A stretch of DNA of 64,000 bases from an uncultured Lachnospiraceae bacterium (GTDB lineage Bacteria; Bacillota; Clostridia; Lachnospirales; Lachnospiraceae), in assembly GCA_910578475.1 (NCBI GenBank), contig CAJTRK010000008.1, positions 1-64,000 on the forward strand, written 5' to 3'. Position 1 is the first letter of the stretch, and each line of letters starts with the position of its first letter. A program made the translations under genes and the position numbers. Positions 53,710 through 62,141 of the stretch are shown here, in pieces. Under the pieces are notes generated by a model. It was not told where the DNA came from, searched no databases, and was given only the letters and a program-made list of their open reading frames with translations.

Positions 53710-53943
53710 ATGGAAGAGAGAATATTAAAAATATTGGAAGAACAGTGTGAGGAAGTATTGGATTATGATGGTGATAATATGATGGAAGACGGCGTCATAG
53801 ATTCTTTTACTGTTCTGGATATAATAAATGGCTTAGAAGAAGAATTTGATATCGAAATCGATGCAGATTATGTAATAGCGGAAAACCTAAAAAATAAAGA
53901 TACAATTATTGCATTGGTCAGAAAAGTGTTGGCGGAAAATTGA
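53710..53943 (+). CDS. Acyl carrier protein
   Basis: A 77-residue, acidic, four-helix carrier with the phosphopantetheine Ser in GVIDSFTVLDIINGLEEEF (Ser about 37). The start at 53710 has AAGGAGG nine bases upstream; the earlier ATG at 53701 touches that site. It is not the fatty-acid synthesis carrier by context (no fab genes near). It is likely to carry an acyl or aminoacyl group made or loaded by neighbours, such as the CitC-like protein just before it. Confidence 0.85.
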   Translation: MEERILKILEEQCEEVLDYDGDNMMEDGVIDSFTVLDIINGLEEEFDIEIDADYVIAENLKNKDTIIALVRKVLAEN

Positions 53944-54155
53944 CGAGTTTATACATCGGAAGAGAAAAAGAGCCCGAACGCTTAGCAGTAATTATAAATA
54001 CTCTGCCCAATAATTTAGGACCTGAGAATGAATTTGGTAATATAGGAGAGGTATGGGAGCGGACAGCATGGAAAGATGAACAGATTATATCATTGTATGA
54101 AGAAATTTTTCCAAACAGCAGATTTGGGATATGGGCAAGTTTTATATATCACTAA
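53940..54155 (+). pseudogene. Decayed fragment of a methyltransferase-type N-terminal module
   Basis: The reading frame encodes AVIINTLPNNLGPENEFG and ERTAWKDEQIISLYEEIF, which match residues of the protein at 50348-51391 (AVIINTLPEDIGPEKEFN, ERTAWKKEQIVPLYKEIF) at about two thirds identity by eye. The match ends abruptly, and neither a start domain nor the SAM-binding part is present. It seems to be a leftover of a gene duplication or recombination event. Confidence 0.75.
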
Positions 54156-54179
54156 TATTATTTGATATGCTGCCGATAT
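54153..54179 (+). promoter_or_regulatory. Candidate sigma-28 promoter inside the CDP cluster
   Basis: TAAT (54153-54156), 15 bases, GCCGATAT (54172-54179). The -10 equals the full sigma-28 consensus and the spacing is that of the flagellar promoters; the -35 differs by one base. Confidence 0.55.
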
Positions 54180-54185
54180 ATACTT

Positions 54186-54275
54186 TAGCAAGGATTGCGA
54201 TAGTGTTGCACGGAGGCAGAATAGCATTGAGTAAAACCTGTTATGCGTGTATTAATGCAATAACAGGTTTTTGTT
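54186..54275 (+). ncRNA. Candidate sigma-28-driven small RNA with two GGA hairpins
   Basis: A transcript of about 90 bases would run from the predicted start near 54186 to the terminator at 54233-54271. It has no coding frame of note. GCAA-GGA-TTGC (54188-54198) and TGC-ACGGAG-GCA (54207-54218) each expose GGA in a loop, the signal bound by CsrA. It could act on CsrA, or be only the leader of the next gene. This is inferred; no expression evidence exists. Confidence 0.35.
54233..54271 (+). terminator. Rho-independent terminator upstream of the TagB/TagF-like gene
   Basis: A 12-14-pair stem (54233-54246 with 54257-54271) is followed by TTGTTT. It would end transcription from the acyl carrier gene or the candidate small RNA. 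Confidence 0.8.
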
Positions 54276-54354
54276 TATGTTAATTGAATTCACAGTCTGA
54301 TATGAGCATTTCACAATCACCTGATTCAAATTTAATAAAAAGGAACGGTATTTT

Positions 54355-56925
54355 ATGCGTAAGTTTCAGAAACAGCAGTTGTTAGATATTATTACAAGCC
54401 TGCATATTCTTCATCAGGAGAGTAAGGAAAAATTTGAGGAGAAAGATTATCCGACAATCCGTACAGCGCTGGCTGACTCTCAGGAAGCGGCAATTCAACT
54501 GGGTGAGGCTATTGAGAGAATGACGGGGAACGGAACAAAGGCGGTTGAATGTCTGGAAAAATACTGCGAGAAACTGTATCAGATAAGCATACAATTGGAA
54601 GAAATCTCCGCACAGAAGTTTTATAAGTCTTTAGAAGGCATATTGATAAAGGCTGAAAATGAAATTAATCATATTCCGGTTAGAAAAGAAATCGTATTCC
54701 TGCCGTACAAGGCGAGTATGTGGGATTCCCTGGAAAGTGTTTATCTGACAGCTAGAGAAGATAATAACTGTGATGTCTATGTTGTGCCGATTCCTTATTA
54801 TGACAGAAGGGCTGACGGGAGCCTGGGGGAACTGCACTATGAAGGAAGCGAATATCCGAAGGATATAGTTATTACTGATTACAGAGCGTATAATCTTGAA
54901 GAAAGACACCCGGATGTTATTTATATACATAATCCTTATGATGGCTGGAATAACGTAACCTGTCTGCCGGAATATTATTTTTGTAAGAATTTGCGAAATT
55001 TTACCGATTGTTTAGTGTATATACCTTATTTTATATTGGATGAAATAGAACCGAATGATAAAAACGGCGTGGAGAAGATGAAGCATTTTTGTTTTCTCCC
55101 AGGGGTTATATATTCACATAAAGTTATTGTGCAGTCTGAAAAGATGCGTCAGATTTATATTAACGAGTATGCCAGACAGGCAAAGGCACTTGGTTTGCCG
55201 GTTGATATGAAAGCGCTGGAAGAAAATATTTATGGGATTGGTTCACCGAAGCTTGATAAGGTACATAGCGTAAAGAAGGATGAGCTGGAAATCCCGGCCG
55301 AGTGGCTCGGGATGATAGAGAAGCCTGACGGTTCATGGAAAAAAATAATTTTTTATAACACGAGCATTAACGCATTATTAAAATCTGATGAGAAGATGCT
55401 GGAAAAGATGCAGTCAGTGTTTGCATATTTTAAAGAAGTGCAGGAAGATATAACTCTTTTGTGGCGGCCGCATCCTCTGATACCAAATACGATTAAATCT
55501 ATGAGACCTGTATTATGGGACAAATATAAGAAAATCGTAGAAAGATACAGGCAGGAAAACTGGGGAATCTATGATGACAGTTCCGATATGGACAGAGCCA
55601 TAGCGCTCAGCGATGGGTATTATGGGGATTACAGCAGTATTGTACATTTGTATAAGGAAACAGGAAAACCGATTCTTCTGCAGGATGTAAATGTTACTTT
55701 TGAAAATTACGCAAAGGGGAGTAACTTATTTGTATCCAGTCCTATGTGGAATATAGAGAATAATAAGGCATGGTTTGTAAGTGAAGAATACAATATGCTG
55801 TTTTATGCCGAAATGGATACTGCCCAATGTGAGTTTGAGGCTGCGATACCGTACAAAGGCAGACGAGCATACAGAATGACGCCAAGATGTATGAAATGCG
55901 GCGACTGTATTTTTTGTATGCCGGATGATGGCGAATGTATAATGGTTTATCAGTGCAGCAGTCGGGAATTTTATGAGATTGAAATCGATAATCCCGATAA
56001 AGTGCGTCTTGGCATCGCCTATTTTTGGATGTATGAAGATAAGATATTTGCATTTTCCATAGGACTTAAAAAACTGATAGAGATAGATATCAGCCGAAGG
56101 AAAATAAATCATTATTTTTCATTCGATGTAAGTATAATGCCAGCCATAGAAGTGGCGGGAACGGAAATATACAGCCTTTTGAATCAGTCGGGATGTATTA
56201 TATGCTTTGATATGATGAAAAAGGAAAGCATTTCATATATGCTGCCGGACATCGGAAAAGAATTTTATACACTTAGTTTCGATGGAGAGAAGTTTTGGAT
56301 GAGCGGCGCCTGTAAAGAAGTATATATTTGGAACAGAGAGGAAAATACAATTGAAACCATTGGGGGATTTCCTCCGGACTTTGGGATTTATAAAACTGTT
56401 GATAACGGAAACGGCGAAGAAATTGTTTTGGATTGTGAGAGCGAAGAATATGATGTGTGTGCATTTGCATATTCGATTGCCGCGGAAGGATATATATGGT
56501 TAATACCCTGTTGGACGAATAAGATATTGTATGTCAATCAAAATACATATGAAGTTAAAGCTTTGGAGATAGAGCATGAGGAGGAAACGGCATTAAGCGT
56601 AAAGAGAAATAATTTTTTCAGCGGCAGGTATATCCTGGAATATGTCAGGGAAAACCGATACATAGGGCTTTATTCCTATAAAAACAGATGTGTTTTTGAA
56701 ATAGATGCCAGAGAAATCAATGTAAAGGAATATAACTATTATTTTAGCGAAGCGTGTTTACGGGAAGTGAAAAGTGCTGTTGCAGAAGAAAATACAGTTT
56801 ATGAAAATAATATGCTTAATCTGACGAATTATTTTAATCAGCTGTTAGAGGATGATACAGCAAATGGCGGAACAGATTATGAAAATGCCGGAATAAATAT
56901 CCATAAAGAAATGATGAAATACTGA
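54355..56925 (+). CDS. TagB/TagF-like phosphotransferase with C-terminal propeller-like region
   Basis: An 856-residue protein. After a helical N-terminus (1-105), about 110-465 resemble CDP-glycerol:poly(glycerophosphate) transferases (YIHNPYDGWNNVT, IVQSEKMRQIYINEY, WRPHPLIPNT, DGYYGDYSSIVHLY). These move a phospho-alcohol from its CDP form to an acceptor and leave a phosphodiester. From about 480 on, repeated beta blades (Trp/Gly-rich, e.g. IAYFWMYEDKIFAFS, EKFWMSGACKEVYIWNREENTI) suggest a propeller that may hold the acceptor. It pairs naturally with the two cytidylyltransferases. AAAAGGAA precedes the start. Confidence 0.75.
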   Translation: MRKFQKQQLLDIITSLHILHQESKEKFEEKDYPTIRTALADSQEAAIQLGEAIERMTGNGTKAVECLEKYCEKLYQISIQLEEISAQKFYKSLEGILIKAENEINHIPVRKEIVFLPYKASMWDSLESVYLTAREDNNCDVYVVPIPYYDRRADGSLGELHYEGSEYPKDIVITDYRAYNLEERHPDVIYIHNPYDGWNNVTCLPEYYFCKNLRNFTDCLVYIPYFILDEIEPNDKNGVEKMKHFCFLPGVIYSHKVIVQSEKMRQIYINEYARQAKALGLPVDMKALEENIYGIGSPKLDKVHSVKKDELEIPAEWLGMIEKPDGSWKKIIFYNTSINALLKSDEKMLEKMQSVFAYFKEVQEDITLLWRPHPLIPNTIKSMRPVLWDKYKKIVERYRQENWGIYDDSSDMDRAIALSDGYYGDYSSIVHLYKETGKPILLQDVNVTFENYAKGSNLFVSSPMWNIENNKAWFVSEEYNMLFYAEMDTAQCEFEAAIPYKGRRAYRMTPRCMKCGDCIFCMPDDGECIMVYQCSSREFYEIEIDNPDKVRLGIAYFWMYEDKIFAFSIGLKKLIEIDISRRKINHYFSFDVSIMPAIEVAGTEIYSLLNQSGCIICFDMMKKESISYMLPDIGKEFYTLSFDGEKFWMSGACKEVYIWNREENTIETIGGFPPDFGIYKTVDNGNGEEIVLDCESEEYDVCAFAYSIAAEGYIWLIPCWTNKILYVNQNTYEVKALEIEHEEETALSVKRNNFFSGRYILEYVRENRYIGLYSYKNRCVFEIDAREINVKEYNYYFSEACLREVKSAVAEENTVYENNMLNLTNYFNQLLEDDTANGGTDYENAGINIHKEMMKY

Positions 56926-56937
56926 GAAGGTATGACA

Positions 56938-58077
56938 ATGAGAGTGGTAATTTTAGCAGATGCAGACAGTATTTATTGTAAGGAATATATAGAGTATGTT
57001 CTTCTGGAGAAATATGAAGTACTGATTATAACCGGCTGTAATAAAAGATATCGTCAGTATTACAGGGAGAACGGTGTAAAAGTGCTTATCTGGATGCCGC
57101 CGCAGACACTGGAAGAAAGACTTGCGGACAGAATTTCGGACAAAATAAGACGTGATGATATATTTCATGTGCATTATGTAGAACCGCGTATTTTGAAATA
57201 TTTCTGGAAGCCCTGGATAAAGTGCAGGAAACGCATACTGACATATTGGGGGAGCGACTTGCTCAGGCTTCCGCTTAAACAGATACGTTCTATGTGGCCA
57301 TTTATTTATACTGCCAATGATATTATCGTGATGGATAATCATATGCGCAGAAAAATGAAGGCAGTAGTGTCAAAGCGGAAATGGAACAGCGTAAAAAGCA
57401 TTCCGCTCGGGATTCCGATGTTTGATACAATTGATGAAGTGTCAAAACGGATGTCTGTAAATGCGTGTAAACAGCATTTTGAACTGCCTGTTGATAAAAT
57501 CATTGTATCGGTCGGGTATAATGCAGCCCGTGAACAGCAGCATTTGGAAATGATGCGAGAGGTAGTGAAGCTGCCGGAAGAACTTTTAGATAAGATGTTT
57601 TTTGTATTTCATTTTGGTTACGGCGCAAAAGATACAGCTTATTGCAGGCAGTTATATAAACTGATGGAAGAAAACAATGTACCTTATAAAGTACTGGAAC
57701 AGTTTTTGGATAAGCATGAAACATCTGTTCTGCGGTTGAGCACAGACATCTTTTTATATGGACAGACTACGGATGCGATGTCGTCGAGCGTACTTGAATG
57801 TTTATATGCAGGCGCAGTATTGATAAAGCCGCAATGGCTTGACTATTCGGAGTTAAAAGGGATTAGCTTTTATGAGTATCAGCAGTTTGGTGAAATAAAC
57901 GGCATTCTTGAAAATTTAATAGAAAAGGGCATAGACAGGATGCCGCAGAACAGGAAACCACTTTGGGAACAACAGTCATGGGATGTGCTTGTGCCGAGAT
58001 GGAAAGCATTGTATAAGGAGAAAGCAAATGGCAAACGAAGAGGAAAGGTACATATGGCTAAACGGAGATATCGTTAA
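56938..58077 (+). CDS. GT-B glycosyltransferase (family 4-like)
   Basis: A 379-residue protein with a GT-B layout: N-terminal MRVVILADADSIYCKEYIEYVL, HVHYVEPRILKYF, GSDLLRLP, and a C-terminal half with VLEQFLDKHETSVLRLSTDIFLYGQTTDAMSSSVLECLYAGAVLI, where the Glu-rich nucleotide-sugar site lies. The start at 56938 is eight bases after AGAAGG; an ATG at 56932 is too close. The last 17 residues overlap the aminotransferase gene by 50 bases. The sugar is unknown. Confidence 0.8.
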   Translation: MRVVILADADSIYCKEYIEYVLLEKYEVLIITGCNKRYRQYYRENGVKVLIWMPPQTLEERLADRISDKIRRDDIFHVHYVEPRILKYFWKPWIKCRKRILTYWGSDLLRLPLKQIRSMWPFIYTANDIIVMDNHMRRKMKAVVSKRKWNSVKSIPLGIPMFDTIDEVSKRMSVNACKQHFELPVDKIIVSVGYNAAREQQHLEMMREVVKLPEELLDKMFFVFHFGYGAKDTAYCRQLYKLMEENNVPYKVLEQFLDKHETSVLRLSTDIFLYGQTTDAMSSSVLECLYAGAVLIKPQWLDYSELKGISFYEYQQFGEINGILENLIEKGIDRMPQNRKPLWEQQSWDVLVPRWKALYKEKANGKRRGKVHMAKRRYR

Positions 58078-58963
58078 GGTTGGGGATGCGAAGATAAACG
58101 TATTGGCTCCAACGGCTCAGTTTGGCGCAAATGTTTTTGAGGGAATCCGGTGCTATTTTAGTGAAGCAGGAAATCAGCTCTATGCGTTCAGGCTGGAGGA
58201 ACATTATAAGCGCTTACAGAACTCGGCAAAACTGTTTCGAATGAAGTGCCCTTATTCAACGGAAGAGCTGAAACATTTTATGATAGACGTCGTTAAGGCC
58301 AATGGATATCGTGAAGACATTGCGGTCAGGCAGACACTATTTGTAGACGGATATGGGAGCTGGTTTTCCAGGGAACCGGTAGGTATGTTTATTGCGCCGA
58401 TAGCGAAAAAAAGAATTGCCAATCCAATTGTGAAAGGAGAAAAAACCTGTGTGAGTTCATGGGAAAGAATCAGTGACAGGGATATGTCTCCGAGAATCAA
58501 GGTAGGTGCAAACTATATTAATAGCAGGATGGCGAAGCTGGAGGCCATGGATAATGGATATGATTCGGCGTTGTTTTTAAACAGACAGGGATTTGTGGCA
58601 GAAGGGACCGGTTCATGTTTCTTTATTGTAAAAGGCGGTTCATTGATAACGCCGATGCTGACAGATTCTATTCTGGAGAGCATTACAAGAGATACGATAA
58701 TGAAACTGGCGCAGAATGAACTCCATATGCCGGTGGTGGAACGGCATATGGACAGAACGGAATTATATACCTGTGACGAGGCCTTTTTCTGTGGCTCCGC
58801 AGTAGAAGTAACACCGGTTGTTCAGATAGACAGTCATGTGGTCGGAACCGGGAAGCCGGGAGAATGGACACAAAGAATTCATAAACTGTATTTGGACGTG
58901 GCGACAGGCGAATATGAGAAATATACGAACTGGCTGACTCCGATATATGATTCACGTTCATAA
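58028..58963 (+). CDS. Branched-chain amino acid aminotransferase-type enzyme (PLP fold IV)
   Basis: A 311-residue enzyme of the IlvE family: IWLNGDIVKVGDAKINVLAPTAQFGANVFEGIRCY, the PLP Lys in RIKVGANYINSRMAKLEA, VAEGTGSCFFIV, FCGSAVEVTPV. It swaps an amino group between glutamate and a keto acid. Its place between an aldolase and a decarboxylase in a glycan cluster suggests a special substrate rather than valine/leucine synthesis, but this is not shown. AAGGAG fixes the start at 58028 within the end of the upstream gene. Confidence 0.88.
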   Translation: MANEEERYIWLNGDIVKVGDAKINVLAPTAQFGANVFEGIRCYFSEAGNQLYAFRLEEHYKRLQNSAKLFRMKCPYSTEELKHFMIDVVKANGYREDIAVRQTLFVDGYGSWFSREPVGMFIAPIAKKRIANPIVKGEKTCVSSWERISDRDMSPRIKVGANYINSRMAKLEAMDNGYDSALFLNRQGFVAEGTGSCFFIVKGGSLITPMLTDSILESITRDTIMKLAQNELHMPVVERHMDRTELYTCDEAFFCGSAVEVTPVVQIDSHVVGTGKPGEWTQRIHKLYLDVATGEYEKYTNWLTPIYDSRS

Positions 58964-58995
58964 ATTAATATCATCAGGTAAAAGGAGAAGAAAGT

Positions 58996-59817
58996 ATGCC
59001 GTTAAAAATGATGTATATAACAAATAAGCCTAAGGTAGCGCAAATTGTAGAAAGACACCATGTGGAACGTATATGGGTGGATTTGGAAATAAGAGGAAAA
59101 GTCGAGCGTCAGCATGGAAGAAATTCGGTGATATCAACTCATACGATAGAAGATGTGAGCGCTATTAAGAATAGTCTTTCCGTTGCAGATTTAATGGTAA
59201 GGGTAAATCCTGTTTTTGACGGCTCGCGCAAAGAGATAGATGAGTGTGTAAGAAGAGGCGCCGACATCATTATGCTTCCATTTTTTACAGAGGCGGAAGA
59301 TGTAAAAAAATTCCTCGATTATGTGGATGGCAGGGCCAGAACGATTTTGCTCGTGGAAACAATCGGCGCGGAAAAAAATCTGGAGGAAATATTAGCTTTA
59401 AAGGGCATTGATGAGGTACATATTGGATTGAATGATTTGCATATTCAATATAAAAATAAGTTTATGTTTGAACTGCTTTCTAACGGCAAGGTAGAAGAAA
59501 TAACCGATAAAATTAAAAAAATCGGCATTCCATATGGTTTTGGAGGAATTGCGCGACTGGATGACGGGCTGCTTCCGGCAAGACATATTATCGCGGAACA
59601 TTACCGGTTAGGCTCTTCGATGGCAATATTATCCAGAAGTTTTTATGATACATGGATATCTGACGATTATGAAGAAATCGAGAGAGCCTTTAAGTTCGGA
59701 ATGCAAGAGATAAGAGAGTATGAGGAGCGCCTGGCGCATGAAACGCCGGAGTTTTTTGAAAATAACCGTAAGACAGTGATGGAAGAGGTTCAGGCCGTTT
59801 TGGATAAAATAGGCTGA
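58996..59817 (+). CDS. HpcH/HpaI aldolase / citrate-lyase-beta family enzyme
   Basis: A 273-residue TIM barrel: RIWVDLEIRGKVERQ, LMVRVNPVFDG, GADIIMLPFFTEAEDV, LVETIGAEKNLEEIL, HIGLNDLHIQYKN. The family uses Mg to split or form 2-keto-4-hydroxy acids from pyruvate-type donors and aldehydes; CitE is a relative. Here it could make a hydroxy-keto acid that the aminotransferase next door converts into an amino acid. AAAGGAG precedes the start. The substrate is unknown. Confidence 0.8.
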   Translation: MPLKMMYITNKPKVAQIVERHHVERIWVDLEIRGKVERQHGRNSVISTHTIEDVSAIKNSLSVADLMVRVNPVFDGSRKEIDECVRRGADIIMLPFFTEAEDVKKFLDYVDGRARTILLVETIGAEKNLEEILALKGIDEVHIGLNDLHIQYKNKFMFELLSNGKVEEITDKIKKIGIPYGFGGIARLDDGLLPARHIIAEHYRLGSSMAILSRSFYDTWISDDYEEIERAFKFGMQEIREYEERLAHETPEFFENNRKTVMEEVQAVLDKIG

Positions 59818-59870
59818 GAAGCCGTTCCCTGACAGAATACAGGACTGGAAAAAGAGTATGGAGGTAGGTC

Positions 59871-61088
59871 ATGTTAGATTCATATAAACAGTTAAAGGCA
59901 GCGGCGGATGAACATGGAGATGCTTTCTATATCCTGGACAGTCGATTGTTCGAACAGAATTATGACGACATGCTGTCCGCATTCTGTTCCTATTATCCGA
60001 ATACTCATATTGCATATTCATATAAAACAAATTATATGCCGAAACTTTGCAGAATAATTCAGGAAAAGGGCGGATATGCGGAGGTAGTGTCCGAGCTGGA
60101 ATGGCAGCTTGCCGTGAAAACGGGAGTAAAGCCGTCGGATATATATTATAACGGGCCGTATAAGAAAAAAGAATATATTGAAAAATGTCTTCTTTCGGGT
60201 GTCCATATCAATCTGGATTCCATGTATGAAGTTGAAATTGTTGCGGAAATTGCGAAAAGGAACAGGGACAGGAAATTGGAGGCAGGCATAAGATGTAATG
60301 TGGATATCGGCCAGGATGAACCGTCCCGCTTTGGGTTTTATACACAGTCAGGAGAACTTGTCGGAATTGTGCGGAAACTGAACGATTTGGGAAATGTAAA
60401 AGTAACGGGCCTGCATTGTCATTTACCATTTCGTTCGTTGGACTCTTTTAAGGAACGCGTCCGCATTATGTATACAATACTGGAACAGTTTCCGGAATAC
60501 GAATGGTCCTATTTGAGCTTTGGCGGCGGATATATGGGAAAGGTAGACGAAGAAATGGCCAGGACATTTGCATTTGTGCCGCCAACATACGAGGATTATG
60601 CACAGGTCGTTGCGGGTGGGATGAAAGTGTTTTTTGAAAACCGGCAGCATAAACCGAAACTCATCATAGAGCCGGGCAGCGCACTGGTCGCTGATACCAT
60701 GAAATATGTAACACGGGTGGTAGATATTAAATATGTAAGGGATAAATATATCGCTACGCTTTCCGGAAGTATTTATAATATGAATCCTTCCACAAAGGGA
60801 ATTAAACGTCCCATCGCCGTATATTCGGACAAACAGCAGGAACATTTCTATGAGAACGTGGATATGGCGGGATATACATGTATCGAGTCGGACTATTTGT
60901 ATAGAGGCTATCAGGGAAATCTGTCCCGGGGGGACTTTGTTGTATTCCATAACGTCGGCTCATACAGTCTTGTTATGAAACCCCCGTTCATTCTGCCGGA
61001 TGTTCCGTGCCTGGAAGAGGATGGAGAGAAGACTGTAATTGTGAAAAAGAAACAGCGTGAAGAGAGTATTTTTGCGGATTTCATATGA
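59871..61088 (+). CDS. PLP fold-III decarboxylase (LysA/ornithine decarboxylase type)
   Basis: A 405-residue enzyme with the PLP Lys in YSYKTNY (about 52), the pocket motif HCHLPFRS, SFGGGYMGK (phosphate loop), EPGSALVADT, and CIESDYLYRG near the C-terminus, which is close to the CESxD active-site motif of LysA. These enzymes decarboxylate diaminopimelate, ornithine or related amino acids. As part of this cluster it may give an amine from the product of the aminotransferase. GGAGGT lies before the start. Confidence 0.85.
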   Translation: MLDSYKQLKAAADEHGDAFYILDSRLFEQNYDDMLSAFCSYYPNTHIAYSYKTNYMPKLCRIIQEKGGYAEVVSELEWQLAVKTGVKPSDIYYNGPYKKKEYIEKCLLSGVHINLDSMYEVEIVAEIAKRNRDRKLEAGIRCNVDIGQDEPSRFGFYTQSGELVGIVRKLNDLGNVKVTGLHCHLPFRSLDSFKERVRIMYTILEQFPEYEWSYLSFGGGYMGKVDEEMARTFAFVPPTYEDYAQVVAGGMKVFFENRQHKPKLIIEPGSALVADTMKYVTRVVDIKYVRDKYIATLSGSIYNMNPSTKGIKRPIAVYSDKQQEHFYENVDMAGYTCIESDYLYRGYQGNLSRGDFVVFHNVGSYSLVMKPPFILPDVPCLEEDGEKTVIVKKKQREESIFADFI

Positions 61089-61140
61089 GCAGAAAAGAGA
61101 TAACGGGCATTAATATCAGAAAGTGGGATAAGGAAAGCAA

Positions 61141-62085
61141 ATGAGTGACAAGAAGCTGGTTACGCAGATTATGTGCTATTATAACGAAAAAAAATATTTA
61201 GGAGACGCCATTCGCAGTATATTGGCTCAGAGCTATGCCAATTGGGAGCTGATTCTGATTGACGATGGCTCTACGGATGGAAGCCATGAAACAGCGGAAT
61301 CATTTCAGGATGACAGAATTATACATGTTTCCAATAAAGAAAATCATGGACTGGCATGGTGCCGCAATCAGGGATTATCGCTGGCGAAAGGAGAATATAT
61401 CGGCTTTGTAGATGCTGACGATATAGCACGCAAGGACAAACTAAAAAAAATGGTCGATTATCTCGATTCTCACGAAGATGTTCTGGTATTAAGCGGAGGA
61501 TGTATTTATATAGACAAATATGGAAATAAGCTGTCACAAAGAGAAGGGATTATTTGTGAAGACGCAGATATCAGAGCATATATGCTGTTTGGAAACTGTA
61601 TGGCGGGTCCCTGTGCTCTTTTCCGGAGAGCGGTAATTGATAAGTATCATATAGCGCATGATATTGTTATGCGGACTTCACAGGATTATTTTTTCTGGCA
61701 GAAATGTCTTCGCCATGGAAAATTTTATAATCTGGAAGAGCCGTTGTTTTATTATAGGATTGGGCATAACTCCCAGAGCAACAGGACGGTTAAACGCGAC
61801 CCTGAAAAGAATCAGAATATTTTACTGAAAATTCTTCATTACGCATGGCGTTCAAGGGGCTTTCGATTGAATCGAGGGGATATTACTTATATATACAGAT
61901 ATATATATCATCAGGAGCGGTTTACATCTTTCAATGATTATATAAAAGGATATAAATTGTATCGCAAAATAAAGAAACAGGAGTCCGGGTTAAACCTGCC
62001 GGAAGGTTCTCAAATTTTAGCTCTGTACAAAGAATTTTTGAAAAAACACATGAGGAATGATATAAAGCACATAGCAGTTTTATAA
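61141..62085 (+). CDS. Family 2 glycosyltransferase
   Basis: A 314-residue GT-A enzyme: QIMCYYNEKKYLGDAIRSILAQSYANWELILIDDGSTDGS, GFVDADDIARKD (DxDD), MRTSQDYFFWQKCL in the acceptor part. The C-terminus (about 235-314) is basic and helical. AAGGAAAG lies before the ATG. It probably extends the glycan assembled by the cluster. The sugar is unknown. Confidence 0.88.
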   Translation: MSDKKLVTQIMCYYNEKKYLGDAIRSILAQSYANWELILIDDGSTDGSHETAESFQDDRIIHVSNKENHGLAWCRNQGLSLAKGEYIGFVDADDIARKDKLKKMVDYLDSHEDVLVLSGGCIYIDKYGNKLSQREGIICEDADIRAYMLFGNCMAGPCALFRRAVIDKYHIAHDIVMRTSQDYFFWQKCLRHGKFYNLEEPLFYYRIGHNSQSNRTVKRDPEKNQNILLKILHYAWRSRGFRLNRGDITYIYRYIYHQERFTSFNDYIKGYKLYRKIKKQESGLNLPEGSQILALYKEFLKKHMRNDIKHIAVL

Positions 62086-62141
62086 AAGGCAGAACAGAAA
62101 ATGAAGGTTGGCGAATCAACAATATTCGGAGGAAAAGTAAA

